DNA from: Hyalangium versicolor
GTDB taxonomy: Bacteria > Myxococcota > Myxococcia > Myxococcales > Myxococcaceae
Assembly (NCBI RefSeq): GCF_020103695.1
Contig: NZ_JAHXBF010000031.1
Location: 1 to 64,000 of the forward strand
Length of the DNA: 64,000 nucleotides
Reading direction: 5' to 3'
Positions 7,864 through 16,504 of the stretch are shown here, in pieces. The position numbers were made by a program, and so were the translations under genes. Numbering within the stretch: the first letter of the stretch is position 1; each line of letters opens with the position of its first letter. The notes beneath the pieces are model-generated. The model did no database searches. It was not told the origin of the DNA and saw nothing but the letters and a program-made list of their open reading frames with translations.

Positions 7864-8877
7864 CTAGAAGCCCTTGGCCGCGAGGAACTTGCTGGTGTCC
7901 ACCATGCGGTTGGAGAAGCCCCACTCGTTGTCGTACCACGCCATCACCTTCACCAGGTTGTCACCCATGACGAAGGCGTTGGTCGAGTCGAAGATCGCCG
8001 AGTGCGGGTTGCCGTTGTAGTCGATCGAAACCGTCAGCTCCTCGCTGTACTGGAGGATGCCCTTGAGCGGACCCTCGGCGTTCTTCTTGAACGCATCCTT
8101 GAGCTGCGCCTCGGTGACCGGCTTGCTCGTCGTCACCGTCAGGTCCACCAGGGACACGTTCGGCGTCGGCACGCGGATGGCCAGGCCGTGCATCTTGCCC
8201 TTGAGCGCCGGCAGCACCTCGCCGATCGCCTTCGCCGCACCGGTGCTGGTGGGGATCATCGACAGGCCCGCGGCGCGAGCGCGGCGCATGTCCTCGTGCG
8301 ACAGATCCAGCACGCGCTGGTCGTTGGTGTAGCTGTGGATCGTCGTCATCAGGCCCTTCTCGATGCCGAAGTTGTCCAGCAGCGTCTTGGCCACCGGGGC
8401 CAGACAGTTCGTGGTGCACGAGGCGTTGGACAGAATGTGGTGCTTCTTCGGATCGTACTGATCGTGGTTGATGCCGTAGGCGATCGTCAGGTCCGGGCCC
8501 TTGGCCGGCGCCGAGACGATGACCTTCTTGGAGCCCGCGGCCAGGTGCTTCTCAGCACCCTCGCGAGCGGTGAAGCGGCCGGTGCACTCCAGGACGATGT
8601 CCACGCCCAGCGACTTCCAGGGCAGCGCCGTCGGGTCCTTCTCCGCCGTAACGGTGATGGTGTGGCCGTCCACGACGATGGCCTTCTCCTGCGCCTTCAC
8701 CTCTCCCGGCCACGTGCGGTGCACCGAGTCGTACTTGAACAGGTGGGCCAGGGCGGTGGGCTTGTCGAGATCGTTGATCGCGACGACCTCGAGGTCCTTC
8801 TCCTGGCGAGCCAGGATCGCGCGCAGGACGCAGCGACCGATACGACCAAACCCGTTGATGCCAATCTTCGTGGCCAT
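7864..8877 (-). CDS. gap: Type I glyceraldehyde-3-phosphate dehydrogenase
   Basis: Oxidises and phosphorylates glyceraldehyde 3-phosphate with NAD. The 337 residues begin MATKIGINGFGRIGR, the Rossmann loop. The active-site SNASCTTNCLAP carries the catalytic Cys, HSYTNDQRVLD the catalytic His region, and WYDNEWGFSNRMVD lies near the C-terminus. The ATG at 8877 is preferred over an in-frame start at 8928, because the added residues are not part of the family and a GGAG-type ribosome site precedes 8877. It is the first gene of the glycolytic operon; a candidate promoter lies just upstream. Confidence 0.98.
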   Translation of the reverse strand: MATKIGINGFGRIGRCVLRAILARQEKDLEVVAINDLDKPTALAHLFKYDSVHRTWPGEVKAQEKAIVVDGHTITVTAEKDPTALPWKSLGVDIVLECTGRFTAREGAEKHLAAGSKKVIVSAPAKGPDLTIAYGINHDQYDPKKHHILSNASCTTNCLAPVAKTLLDNFGIEKGLMTTIHSYTNDQRVLDLSHEDMRRARAAGLSMIPTSTGAAKAIGEVLPALKGKMHGLAIRVPTPNVSLVDLTVTTSKPVTEAQLKDAFKKNAEGPLKGILQYSEELTVSIDYNGNPHSAIFDSTNAFVMGDNLVKVMAWYDNEWGFSNRMVDTSKFLAAKGF

Positions 8878-8948
8878 GTCTGTGTGTCTCCTTGAGATGA
8901 AAATCAAAAGTGTGGGCCCTACGCCCACGTGGCGAAAGCGGGCGGCCG

Positions 8949-8977
8949 ACCGTAGGCAGGCCGGGCATCCGAGTCAA
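8949..8977 (-). promoter_or_regulatory. Candidate sigma-70 promoter for the gap operon
   Basis: On the bottom strand TTGACT (8977-8972) is followed after 17 bases by TACGGT (8954-8949), about 70 bases before the gap ATG. The -35 box is good; the -10 box is weak. The -35 box overlaps the last codons of the preceding amidase gene, so glycolytic transcription would begin where that gene ends. Confidence 0.4.
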
Positions 8978-11820
8978 CGCTTGGAATGCGTTGATTTCCG
9001 AGTCTGTCGCCGAAGCTGACGGATAACCAGCAACGCCAGCCAGGGAATGGACGCCCCCACAGAGCCCGCCCCACATCCGCATCCGGTGTCTCCCTCTTCA
9101 TAGAACTGAGGAAGTTGGGCCACCACATAAGGAGGTACAGGAACCGGTGGCGGAGGAGGATCCGGCGGCCGGGGATCCTTGCCCGTGGCAGCGGCCCATT
9201 GGTTGGCAGGGCCCGGCTCGGGCGGCGGAGGTTCGTCTCCAGGCGCCGTGGGCGCCGTGGCGAGCAGGCCCGTGCGCGCCAGGAAGGTTCCGAGCACGTA
9301 CTCGCGCCGCAGCGGGCTCACGAAGCCTTCCAACGGCACGGTCAGGAAGAGCACCTGTCCCCCAGGAGTCGAGGAAACGCCCGCGGACAGATCCGCTCCG
9401 TTGTAACGCAGCACGGAGGTGCTTCCAGAGGGAGAGAGCACGTCGGGAATGCCCACTGCCAGACCTCCTCGCGTGCCGTCGTCGAGCTCGATTCCGGAGG
9501 CGGACTCGAGCCACTCGCCCGGCTGTCCCTCCACGAGCAGCGAGGACGAGCCGTTGCCCACAGCCGCACGAAGGATATCGGCGAGGAACGCCTGATCGTC
9601 CGCATCCCCCGCAGCGAGCCGAGAGGCCACGTTGCTGCCGGAAAAGAGCAGGTGTCCACCACCCGTGACGAAGGCCCGCAGCGCGTCCTGCTCCGCTCGG
9701 ATCGGTGCTGCGCCCGCGACTCCGCCGCGACCCGTGAACCAGTCGACGAGTTGGTAGCCCGAGAGGCTCACGAGCCCAGCGGCAAAGGCCTCGTTGGTCG
9801 CGCTGTCGAAGGCCACTTCATACCGAGCCACCGCGGCGCCGTGGCGGCGCACCGAGGTGCCATCATTCATCGTCTCCAGCAACACGCGCAGCGGAGAGCC
9901 CAGGCTGTAGCGCGAGAGATCCTCGGGCCGGTCCATGGTCGCGTCGAGCCGATCGAACGCGTTGACGATGAGCACCGGCGCCGTGGTGCCCACCCGCGCG
10001 CCCACTGTGTCCGATGGGAAGGATTCGCCGCCCGCATTGAGCGCCGCGACCCGGAAGTAGCGCGTGGTGCCCGCCGCCAGGTTCACGGTGAGCGAGGTGT
10101 TGGCCGTCTCCGTCCCGTCGTCCCAGGCCAGCCCATCCTCGCTCTGGTAGACGCGGTAGGACGTGGCGGTGTGCCCACCAATATCGTTGGAGTCCGTCTC
10201 AGGAGGCGCCCAACGCACCTCCACCCCGCCCGCTACATTGCGCACAGCCACCACGGTGGGAACCTCCGGCGGCAGGTGAACCTCCTTGCCGTCCTTCGTG
10301 GCGAAGTACTTGATCAGGCCCTGCAGGATCGCGCGGGCCGCGACCCGCCTGAACTCCGGCTCCTTGAGACGTGCCGCATCCGATGGGTTGTCGTGGTAGG
10401 CGATCTCCAGGAGCACAGCGGGCGTCTCTGGATTGTGGGTCGGGTTCAATTCGCCCAGATTCGCGGAGCGCAGCCGCCGCATCGTCCAGTTGGGGTCGAA
10501 CACGGCCTTGAAGTCATGGTCCAGCTCGGCGCGCAGCGCGGTGGCCAGCACGTCGCTTCCAGGCACTCCCGTGAAGTTGTACGTGCCGTCCACGGGGTTC
10601 GGCCCGTAGACATAGGTCTCCGTGCCCACCACGGTCCCCGTGGTCCCCGCGTTCGTATGCCAGGCCACGTATACGGCGTCCTCGCCGCTCTCGTGGTCCC
10701 ACGTCGCGAAGCGCGAGCGAGAGGTCACGTCATCATTGCGCTCATTGCCCAACCTGTTGGCCCCCGAGGGCGCGAACACAGAAGCCGGCGCCCCGTTGAA
10801 TTGCAGGTGGTACCGCGCGCACTCCAGGTAGCGTGGCATGCCCAGCGGCGCCAACGTCGCGTCTCCGATGAAACCCGTGCCCCCGCCAATGCGAACCGCA
10901 TCCAGAGAGATAGTGCCTGCCGCTGAAGAGTCGTTGAGCGCCACCACCGCCCCCTTCTCCGCGTCCTGCCCCGCCTTGAAGTAGAAACGGCCGAGCATGA
11001 TCCACGTCCCGCCGTGACGGCGCTGGTCGACGCGGAAGTTCGTCTCTCCCCCCGCGTGCTTCACCACGAAGTGCGCGTCCGGCACCCGCGTGGCGTCCGC
11101 GGCATGGGAGACATAGACGTAGTAGTTCCCATCCACCGGGATGCGCGGCACCCACGAGGCCGAGGCGGTGGCTGGAACCGAGACGCTTCCAGTGGACTTC
11201 ATCAGCCGACTGCCGCCCAGGTTGAAGGGCAGCACGTTGTTCGCCATGGGCGAGGAAGGCGGCCCCCAGCCCGGCACCGTGGCCGAGCTGAACAGCTCCA
11301 CGGGCCCCGTCTCCGAGTAGTTCTCATCCCCGTTGTTGACGATGACCATCCGCCCGTTCAGGTCCGGCTCGCGCACCGGCACCACCCGAGCCCCCGCCCC
11401 CATCAACATGGGCAGCAGGTACTGGTCCAGCGTCTCCGCGGAGATCAGATCCTCCACCACGTCGTTCGTGTTGGGGCGCTGCGTCGCCCAGCGCGCCAGA
11501 TTGGAGTCTCGATAGAAGCCGTGCCCGGGGCTCAGGTACACCGTCTTCCCGGACAGCGCCCCCGTGCGCATCCGCGTCTGCGGCACGCCCGAAGAGGCCG
11601 AGCGCACCCCATCCCTCAACTCCTGCCGCACGAGCGGCGGCTCAGAGGCGCTCCACGGTTTCACCTCGGAAGGCCGGGGCTCCGGCAGCGGCACATACAC
11701 CGCACCGGGGGGCTCCAACCCACAATCCTGCATGGGCTCCGTGGGAGCCTGGGCCCCCGCGAGCGCCGGAAGCAACAGACAGATCCAACCCGAGACAGAG
11801 AGAAATCGAAGGCGTTCCAT
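8974..11820 (-). CDS. Exported N-acetylmuramoyl-L-alanine amidase with golvesin-like insert, FN3 domain and MYXO-CTERM tail
   Basis: Probably cleaves the amide between muramic acid and the peptide stem of peptidoglycan. The 948 residues begin with a signal peptide (about 1-23). Amidase_3 elements are split: LSPGHGFYRDS with a Zn-type His near residue 100, then DAVYVAWHTNAG and PAVLLEIAYHDNPSDA after about 300 residues. The interval includes a golvesin-type beta domain (YYVYVSHA to ISLDAVRIGGG). A fibronectin type III domain (about 525-610) follows, then a Rossmann-like stretch (FVTGGGHLLFSGSN), Pro-rich linker, and GCGCGAGSVG plus hydrophobic segment plus RQLRRQTRK, the MYXO-CTERM surface-sorting pattern. 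The start at 11820 places the signal peptide first. Confidence 0.85.
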   Translation of the reverse strand: MERLRFLSVSGWICLLLPALAGAQAPTEPMQDCGLEPPGAVYVPLPEPRPSEVKPWSASEPPLVRQELRDGVRSASSGVPQTRMRTGALSGKTVYLSPGHGFYRDSNLARWATQRPNTNDVVEDLISAETLDQYLLPMLMGAGARVVPVREPDLNGRMVIVNNGDENYSETGPVELFSSATVPGWGPPSSPMANNVLPFNLGGSRLMKSTGSVSVPATASASWVPRIPVDGNYYVYVSHAADATRVPDAHFVVKHAGGETNFRVDQRRHGGTWIMLGRFYFKAGQDAEKGAVVALNDSSAAGTISLDAVRIGGGTGFIGDATLAPLGMPRYLECARYHLQFNGAPASVFAPSGANRLGNERNDDVTSRSRFATWDHESGEDAVYVAWHTNAGTTGTVVGTETYVYGPNPVDGTYNFTGVPGSDVLATALRAELDHDFKAVFDPNWTMRRLRSANLGELNPTHNPETPAVLLEIAYHDNPSDAARLKEPEFRRVAARAILQGLIKYFATKDGKEVHLPPEVPTVVAVRNVAGGVEVRWAPPETDSNDIGGHTATSYRVYQSEDGLAWDDGTETANTSLTVNLAAGTTRYFRVAALNAGGESFPSDTVGARVGTTAPVLIVNAFDRLDATMDRPEDLSRYSLGSPLRVLLETMNDGTSVRRHGAAVARYEVAFDSATNEAFAAGLVSLSGYQLVDWFTGRGGVAGAAPIRAEQDALRAFVTGGGHLLFSGSNVASRLAAGDADDQAFLADILRAAVGNGSSSLLVEGQPGEWLESASGIELDDGTRGGLAVGIPDVLSPSGSTSVLRYNGADLSAGVSSTPGGQVLFLTVPLEGFVSPLRREYVLGTFLARTGLLATAPTAPGDEPPPPEPGPANQWAAATGKDPRPPDPPPPPVPVPPYVVAQLPQFYEEGDTGCGCGAGSVGASIPWLALLVIRQLRRQTRKSTHSKR

Positions 11821-11907
11821 ACTGGGGGCGGACCATAGGGCCACGCCTCCCCTCACGCGAGCGCAGCATTCCGCGCCGTGAGTGCTAGCCTGCTCTCCCG
11901 ACTCCTA

Positions 11908-12591
11908 ATGAACGCCCCTGCCCCACCTTCACCCCCGTTCCCGCCCCGCGGCAGTGCAGGATTCCTCGCCTCGTTCCGCCATGCCTGGGCCGGGCTCATC
12001 CACACCGTCATCCATCAGCGCAACATGCGCGTCCACCTCGTCTCCGCGGTGATGGTGGGCCTGGTGGGCAGCGGCATCGAACTGGGCCTCGCCGAGAAGG
12101 TGACGCTCATCTTCTGCGTCATGCTCATCTTCTTCGCGGAGATCCTCAACAGCGCGCTCGAGCACCTGGTGGATCTCGCCGTCCAGCAGTTCGACGAGAA
12201 GGCCCGGCTCGCCAAGGACGCCGCCGCCGCCGGCGTCATGGTGCTAGCCCTGGGCACGGTCGTCATCTTCGCCGCGCTGCTCGTCACCAACTGGGGCGTC
12301 GTCTCCCACAGCGGCCCGCGCATCGCCCGGCAGGTGGAGCTCGGCCTGCCCTTCACCGCCTGCGTCACGCTGCTCGTGCTGCCACGCTCGCGCCCCGCCT
12401 GGGTGGACTGGGCCGCCTTCGCCATCGCCGCCGCGCTGCTGGCCCTCATGGCCCTGCGCACCGCCAGCTCCGTCTTCACCGCGCTCACGGCCGGACTGCT
12501 CGGCGTGGCCATGTCCGCGGCGCGCACCCGGCGCCTGGAGCAAAGCGGGCAAAAAAAAACCGGCGCCTCGCCGGTTTCCCACCGCGCCTAG
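11908..12591 (+). CDS. Diacylglycerol kinase (DgkA/undecaprenol kinase) family membrane protein
   Basis: The family phosphorylates diacylglycerol or undecaprenol in the inner membrane. Conserved segments are RHAWAGLIHTVIHQRNMRVH at the N-terminus, FFAEILNSALEHLVDL (the catalytic Glu/Asn helix) and KDAAAAGVMVLAL. The usual protein is about 120 residues. This one has 227, with two or three additional hydrophobic segments after residue 140 (FTACVTLLVLP, AAFAIAAALLALMALR). The ATG at 11908 starts directly at the cytoplasmic Pro-rich leader; a GTG 30 bases earlier is possible. Its last 12 or so codons run through a hairpin that serves as terminator for the convergent gene. Substrate not determinable from sequence. 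Confidence 0.85.
   Translation: MNAPAPPSPPFPPRGSAGFLASFRHAWAGLIHTVIHQRNMRVHLVSAVMVGLVGSGIELGLAEKVTLIFCVMLIFFAEILNSALEHLVDLAVQQFDEKARLAKDAAAAGVMVLALGTVVIFAALLVTNWGVVSHSGPRIARQVELGLPFTACVTLLVLPRSRPAWVDWAAFAIAAALLALMALRTASSVFTALTAGLLGVAMSAARTRRLEQSGQKKTGASPVSHRA
12551..12577 (-). terminator. Rho-independent terminator embedded in the 3-prime end of the DgkA-family gene
   Basis: The bottom strand reads AAACCGGCG-AGG-CGCCGGTTT followed by a run of T (the A run at 12551-12559 on the top strand). This is a textbook terminator for the leftward 68-residue gene ending at 12663. It lies entirely inside the convergent reading frame, encoding its GQKKTGASPV-type tail. Confidence 0.85.
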
Positions 12592-12662
12592 AGGGCGTGA
12601 GCCCCGGAACCCGTCCGGAGCTCGATCGCCCGCTAGGGGTTGATAGGGGCCATCCTACGCCA

Positions 12663-12869
12663 CTAGACCCGGGGCTGCCAGCCGGAGCCCTGCTCCGTCG
12701 TCACCTGGGTGACTTCCGCAGGCTTCTCGCCTTGCTTGAGCTCCTCCGTCACCAGGTCCAGCAGCTCCGTGGCAATGCCAATGATCTGATGCGGCGTGTA
12801 ACCGCTCGAGCGCAGCTGAGCAAAGAAGGTGCGCGCCAGGATCCGGGGGCCCTTTTGATCGGTGCTCAA
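12663..12869 (-). CDS. Small conserved-looking protein of unknown function, 68 residues
   Basis: The product is MSTDQKGPRILARTFF followed by an amphipathic helix (HQIIGIATELLDLVTEEL) and a short charged tail. The start codon is TTG at 12869, supported by GGAGA 6-7 bases upstream, and there is a perfect terminator downstream, which together make this a convincing real gene despite its size. No membrane segment or known motif is present; a small helical regulatory or DNA-associated protein is conceivable but not demonstrable. Confidence 0.75.
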   Translation of the reverse strand: MSTDQKGPRILARTFFAQLRSSGYTPHQIIGIATELLDLVTEELKQGEKPAEVTQVTTEQGSGWQPRV

Positions 12870-13176
12870 GGAATGTCTCCAAAAAGAGGGGGGACTGCTT
12901 CGACTTGCGTGCTACAGCTTCAACCCTCATGCCAACGCTTGGCAGCCAGGCGGATTCCTCATGATCTGCGCTGGGTTAAGAGGTATCGAAGGCTCCGCCG
13001 CGAACCGAGCGACTGCGAAGCGGGCTTCGCACCTCCGCCCGGAACCCAGGGGATGAGAATCCAGGGTGTATAGCTGGATACACACCCCATCCCTGGGGGG
13101 CGCCCCTGTCATTTCAGGGACTTGCATTCCGCCCGGGGACGGGGATACGCGCTCCCGGGCACGAAGACGAGGGATC
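12870..13176. promoter_or_regulatory. Divergent intergenic region with an 18-bp dyad
   Basis: This stretch of about 300 bases separates the leftward small gene from the rightward FAD dehydrogenase gene. It contains GTGTAT-AGCTGG-ATACAC (13066-13083), a perfect 6-bp inverted repeat some 90 bases before the dehydrogenase ATG, and a CCCTG/CAGGG mini-hairpin near 13105-13121. The frame of the dehydrogenase is open through part of it, but the Arg-rich translation is not protein-like. I see no small RNA signature. Confidence 0.3.
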
Positions 13177-14772
13177 ATGGCGTACCGCGTAAACAACATC
13201 GGGCTGTGGCTGGACGAGCCGGAGGAGCTGCTCGGCGAGCGGGCCGCCGAGAAGCTGGGTGTCACCCGGGCGGACCTGGCCTCGGTGCGGGTGGTGCGCT
13301 CGGTGCTGGACGCGCGCAAGAAGGGCAGCCCTCGCTACATCTATACGCTCGAGGTGACGCTGGCTCCGGGGCGCAAGCCCGGGAAACTGCCCCCGGATGT
13401 GGGCGAGGCGCCTCCCGATCCCGAGCCGCTCCCGCGCGTGAAGGAGCCGGAGCGCTGGCCGCTGATCATCGGCACGGGCCCCGCGGGGCTGTTCTGCGCG
13501 CTGGGGCTGCTGGAGCGCGGGGTGCGCAGCATCCTGCTGGAGCGAGGCCGCGAGGTGGTGACGCGCCGCAAGGACGTGGCGAAGCTCATGCGGGACGGTT
13601 CGTTGGATCCCGAGAGCAACATGAACTTCGGCGAGGGCGGCGCCGGGGCCTACACGGACGGCAAGCTCTCCACGCGCATCAACCACCCCATGGTGCGCAA
13701 GGTCATCGAGACGTTCGCCCAGTACGGAGCGCCGGACCACATCCTCATCGAGGGCAAGCCGCACATCGGCTCGGACCTGCTGCCGGGCGCGGTGGCGCGC
13801 ATCCGGGACATGCTGATCGCCGGAGGCTGTCAGGTGCTCTTCGAGCACAAGGTGGAGGACCTGCTCTATCGCGACGGCCGGGTGGCGGGCGTGAAGCTGG
13901 TGGACGGGCGCACGCTGGAGAGCGATCGGGTGATTCTGGCGCCGGGCAACTCGGCTCGGGAGCTCTACGAGCGCTTCGCCGCCGACGGGCGTGTGAGCAT
14001 CGAGGCCAAGCCCTTCGCGCTCGGCTTCCGCGCCGAGCACCCGCAGGGGCTCATCAACAGCATCCAGTACGGCAACGCGGCGAAGAACCCGAAGCTGCCC
14101 CCGGCGGACTACAAGCTGGCGGAGAACCTCGAGGTGGACGGCGAGGTGCGCGGCATCTACTCGTTCTGCATGTGCCCCGGCGGCATCGTCGTGCCCACGC
14201 CCACCGAGGATGGGTTGCAGTGCACCAACGGCATGAGCAACTCGCGCCGCAACGCGAAGTACGCCAACGCGGGCATCGTCGTCACCGTGTCCGTGCAGGA
14301 CTTCGAGCGCGAGGGCTTCCGGGGCCCGCTGGCCGGCCTGGAGTTCCAGCGCCACTGGGAGAAGAAGGCCTATGAGCTGGGCGGAGGCCGCTTCTTCGCG
14401 CCGGCGCAGACCATCCCGGACTACCTGGCCGGACGCGTGAAGAAGGATCCGGGCGGCACCAGCTACCGCCCCGGCATCGTCAACGTGGACCTGAACCGGC
14501 TCTTCCCCGAGCGCCTCACCCAGTCCATCAAGCAGGCGCTGCGCGGCTTCGATCGGAAGATGCGCGGCTTCATCAGCGACGAGGGCAAGCTCATCGGCAT
14601 CGAGAGCAGGACGAGTTCGCCGGTGCGCGTCACCCGCGGCGACGATCTCCAGTCCGTGTCGATGCGCGGACTTTACCCGGCCGGGGAAGGTTGCGGTTAT
14701 GCGGGAGGTATCGTCTCCTCGGCCATTGATGGGCTGCGCATCGCTGAGCAGATTGCCGTGGAGCTGACCTAG
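13177..14772 (+). CDS. FAD-dependent dehydrogenase of the COG2509 type
   Basis: The product has 531 residues. The N-terminal 85 residues (MAYRVNNIGLWLDEPEELL) form a small alpha/beta domain typical of this family. Then comes the dinucleotide-binding loop IIGTGPAGLFCALGLLERG and SILLERGREVVTRRKDV, followed by NFGEGGAGAYTDGKL and, near the end, LYPAGEGCGYAGGIVSSAIDGL, the FAD-contacting C-terminal motif. A CMCPGGIVVPTP segment with two Cys is characteristic. The physiological substrate of these cytoplasmic oxidoreductases is not established. The ATG at 13177 has GAGGG 5 bases upstream. The downstream small gene at 14835 is in the same direction, about 60 bases away. Confidence 0.85.
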   Translation: MAYRVNNIGLWLDEPEELLGERAAEKLGVTRADLASVRVVRSVLDARKKGSPRYIYTLEVTLAPGRKPGKLPPDVGEAPPDPEPLPRVKEPERWPLIIGTGPAGLFCALGLLERGVRSILLERGREVVTRRKDVAKLMRDGSLDPESNMNFGEGGAGAYTDGKLSTRINHPMVRKVIETFAQYGAPDHILIEGKPHIGSDLLPGAVARIRDMLIAGGCQVLFEHKVEDLLYRDGRVAGVKLVDGRTLESDRVILAPGNSARELYERFAADGRVSIEAKPFALGFRAEHPQGLINSIQYGNAAKNPKLPPADYKLAENLEVDGEVRGIYSFCMCPGGIVVPTPTEDGLQCTNGMSNSRRNAKYANAGIVVTVSVQDFEREGFRGPLAGLEFQRHWEKKAYELGGGRFFAPAQTIPDYLAGRVKKDPGGTSYRPGIVNVDLNRLFPERLTQSIKQALRGFDRKMRGFISDEGKLIGIESRTSSPVRVTRGDDLQSVSMRGLYPAGEGCGYAGGIVSSAIDGLRIAEQIAVELT

Positions 14773-14834
14773 AGAACGGCCGGGGTGCTCGCCCGGCTGC
14801 CTGCCGGGAATACCGCCCGGAGAGAAGAGGAGCC

Positions 14835-15188
14835 ATGCGTTACCGCGTACGCACCCCGGACGGAGAACTCGAGTACGAGAGCCTCCTGCACGTGGAGCAG
14901 GCCTATGTCGCCGGGCTCGTCGCCCCCGAGGACGAGGTGCTCGAAGAGGGCGGCACCCTGTGGCGCAAGGCCGCCTCCCTCCCCAACCTGGCCCGGGCCA
15001 AGAAGCCCGCCAACAAGGCCTTCAATCGCAACCAGACCCTGACCATCCTGGTGGCGGTGGCGCTGGGCATCTGTGCCCTGCTCCTCATGCGCAGAGGCCA
15101 GGGCATGCTCGCCTTCCTGGCCTCCCTGGGCGTCGTCTCCCTGCTGTGGCGGGTGACCTTCACCACCTTCAAGAGCAAGCGCCGCTGA
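14835..15188 (+). CDS. Small membrane-anchored protein, GYF-like N-terminus
   Basis: The 117 residues begin MRYRVRTPDGELEYESLLHVEQ, a beta-rich soluble part of about 60 residues reminiscent of GYF/TonB-linked domains of myxobacteria. Two hydrophobic helices follow (TLTILVAVALGICALLLM and MLAFLASLGVVSLLW), then a basic end KSKRR. Topology is therefore probably a cytoplasmic N-domain with a two-helix anchor. AGAGGAG precedes the ATG. Nothing links it clearly to the flanking dehydrogenase or methyltransferase. Function unknown. Confidence 0.7.
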   Translation: MRYRVRTPDGELEYESLLHVEQAYVAGLVAPEDEVLEEGGTLWRKAASLPNLARAKKPANKAFNRNQTLTILVAVALGICALLLMRRGQGMLAFLASLGVVSLLWRVTFTTFKSKRR

Positions 15189-15318
15189 GCCTCCTCCCCT
15201 GCTCTCCAGCGCGGCGTCCCGGCGCCCGCCGACAGCAACGGCATGGACCACCATGTTCTCCGCAGAACAGGGCCTCGGGGCCCAGGTCCGCAGGCAGCGG
15301 AGAGAGGGAGAACACCAC

Positions 15319-16458
15319 GTGCTCAACACGTACCTGTCTCGAGAGGCGGCGCAGAAGCTCCGGCATGGCGCGTTCTGGCTGAGCCGGGAGGACATCCTGT
15401 CCATGGACGGCACGCCCGTGGCCGGCCAGCCCGTCCAGCTCCGAGACGAAGACGGACAGGTGCTTGGGTTGGGAGACGTGGACCTCGATGCCTCGTTCCC
15501 CGTCCGGCGAATCGGGCTCCCCGAGGAGAGCGTGGAGGGGCTCATCCCCCGCCACATCCGCCATGCCCTCGAGCTCCGCGCACGTCTGGTGGATGATCCG
15601 CGCTTCTGTCGACTGGTGAACGATGACGGCGACGGCCTGCCCGGCCTCATCGTCGACCGGTACGACACCCACTTTGTCATCCAGACGCTCACCCGCCCCA
15701 TGGATGCGCGCATCGAGGAGCTCACCCGCGCCATCGTGGAGGTGGCGGGCGCGGGCTCGGTGCTGCTGCGCAACGATTCGTACCGGCGCAAGGCCCTGGG
15801 GCTGGCGCCACAGCGGCCCCACGTGCTGTACGGCAACCCGCCCCGCTGGTGCCGCCTGCTGGAGCTGGGGGCCCGCTTCACGGTGGACCTCACCTACGGG
15901 CGCAACACGGGCTACCACTACGATCAGCGGGAGCTGCGCCGCTTCCTCGCGCGCCTGTCCCATGAGGCCCGGGTGCTGGATCCGTGCTGCAACGTGGGCG
16001 GACTCTTCGTCCACGCGGGCCTGCACAGCGCCCGGCAGATCCTCGCCTTCGACTCGAACGCGGACGCGGCGGACCTGGCGCGCGAGAACGCCGAGGCCAA
16101 CGGGCTGTATGGCCGGGTGAAGGTGGAGTCCGGCCGAACCCTGGAGGTGCTCGAGGCCGTCACGGACACCTTTGATCTGGTGCTGCTCGACACCCGGGAC
16201 GCGGACTCCCAGGAGGCCTTCATCGAGTTGGTGAGGCGGGGGCTGCGGCGCACCCGCCACGGGGGCCGGCTGCTGCTCACCGGCTACCATCCCCCCCTGG
16301 CCCTGGGCGCCTTCGAGGAGCTGGTGGCCCAGGCCTGCGAGCGCGAGAAGCGGGTGGCCTTCCGGTTGGCCCGGCTCGGCCTGCCCCCGGACCACCCCTC
16401 GCCCGTGAACACCCCCAGCGCCGACTACCTCGACGCGGTGGCACTCGAAGTGAACTGA
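15319..16458 (+). CDS. RlmI-like class I SAM-dependent methyltransferase with altered catalytic motif
   Basis: Related to 23S rRNA m5C methyltransferase RlmI. It has an N-terminal PUA-like part (VLNTYLSREAAQKLRHG), then the linker VDLTYGRNTGYHYDQRELRRFL that precedes the Rossmann fold in this family. SAM motif I is LDPCCNVGGLFVHAGLHSA (about residue 220) and the motif II acidic residue is in FDSNADAADLARENA. Where RlmI has a DPP-type motif IV, this protein has LLDTRDADS, so catalysis or substrate may differ. GTG at 15319 is chosen: GGGAGA lies 6 bases upstream and the product then aligns with RlmI-type N-termini; the longer in-frame version from 15253 adds Arg-rich residues. Confidence 0.75.
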   Translation: MLNTYLSREAAQKLRHGAFWLSREDILSMDGTPVAGQPVQLRDEDGQVLGLGDVDLDASFPVRRIGLPEESVEGLIPRHIRHALELRARLVDDPRFCRLVNDDGDGLPGLIVDRYDTHFVIQTLTRPMDARIEELTRAIVEVAGAGSVLLRNDSYRRKALGLAPQRPHVLYGNPPRWCRLLELGARFTVDLTYGRNTGYHYDQRELRRFLARLSHEARVLDPCCNVGGLFVHAGLHSARQILAFDSNADAADLARENAEANGLYGRVKVESGRTLEVLEAVTDTFDLVLLDTRDADSQEAFIELVRRGLRRTRHGGRLLLTGYHPPLALGAFEELVAQACEREKRVAFRLARLGLPPDHPSPVNTPSADYLDAVALEVN

Positions 16459-16504
16459 ATCCAAACGCGCCCTGGACGGCTTTGGGTGGTAGTGTCGACT
16501 CACG

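Noticed and set aside
8973-8993. CAACGC/GCGTTG hairpin at the end of the amidase gene as a terminator
   Set aside because: Only six pairs and no T run; it overlaps the candidate gap promoter, which fits the position better.
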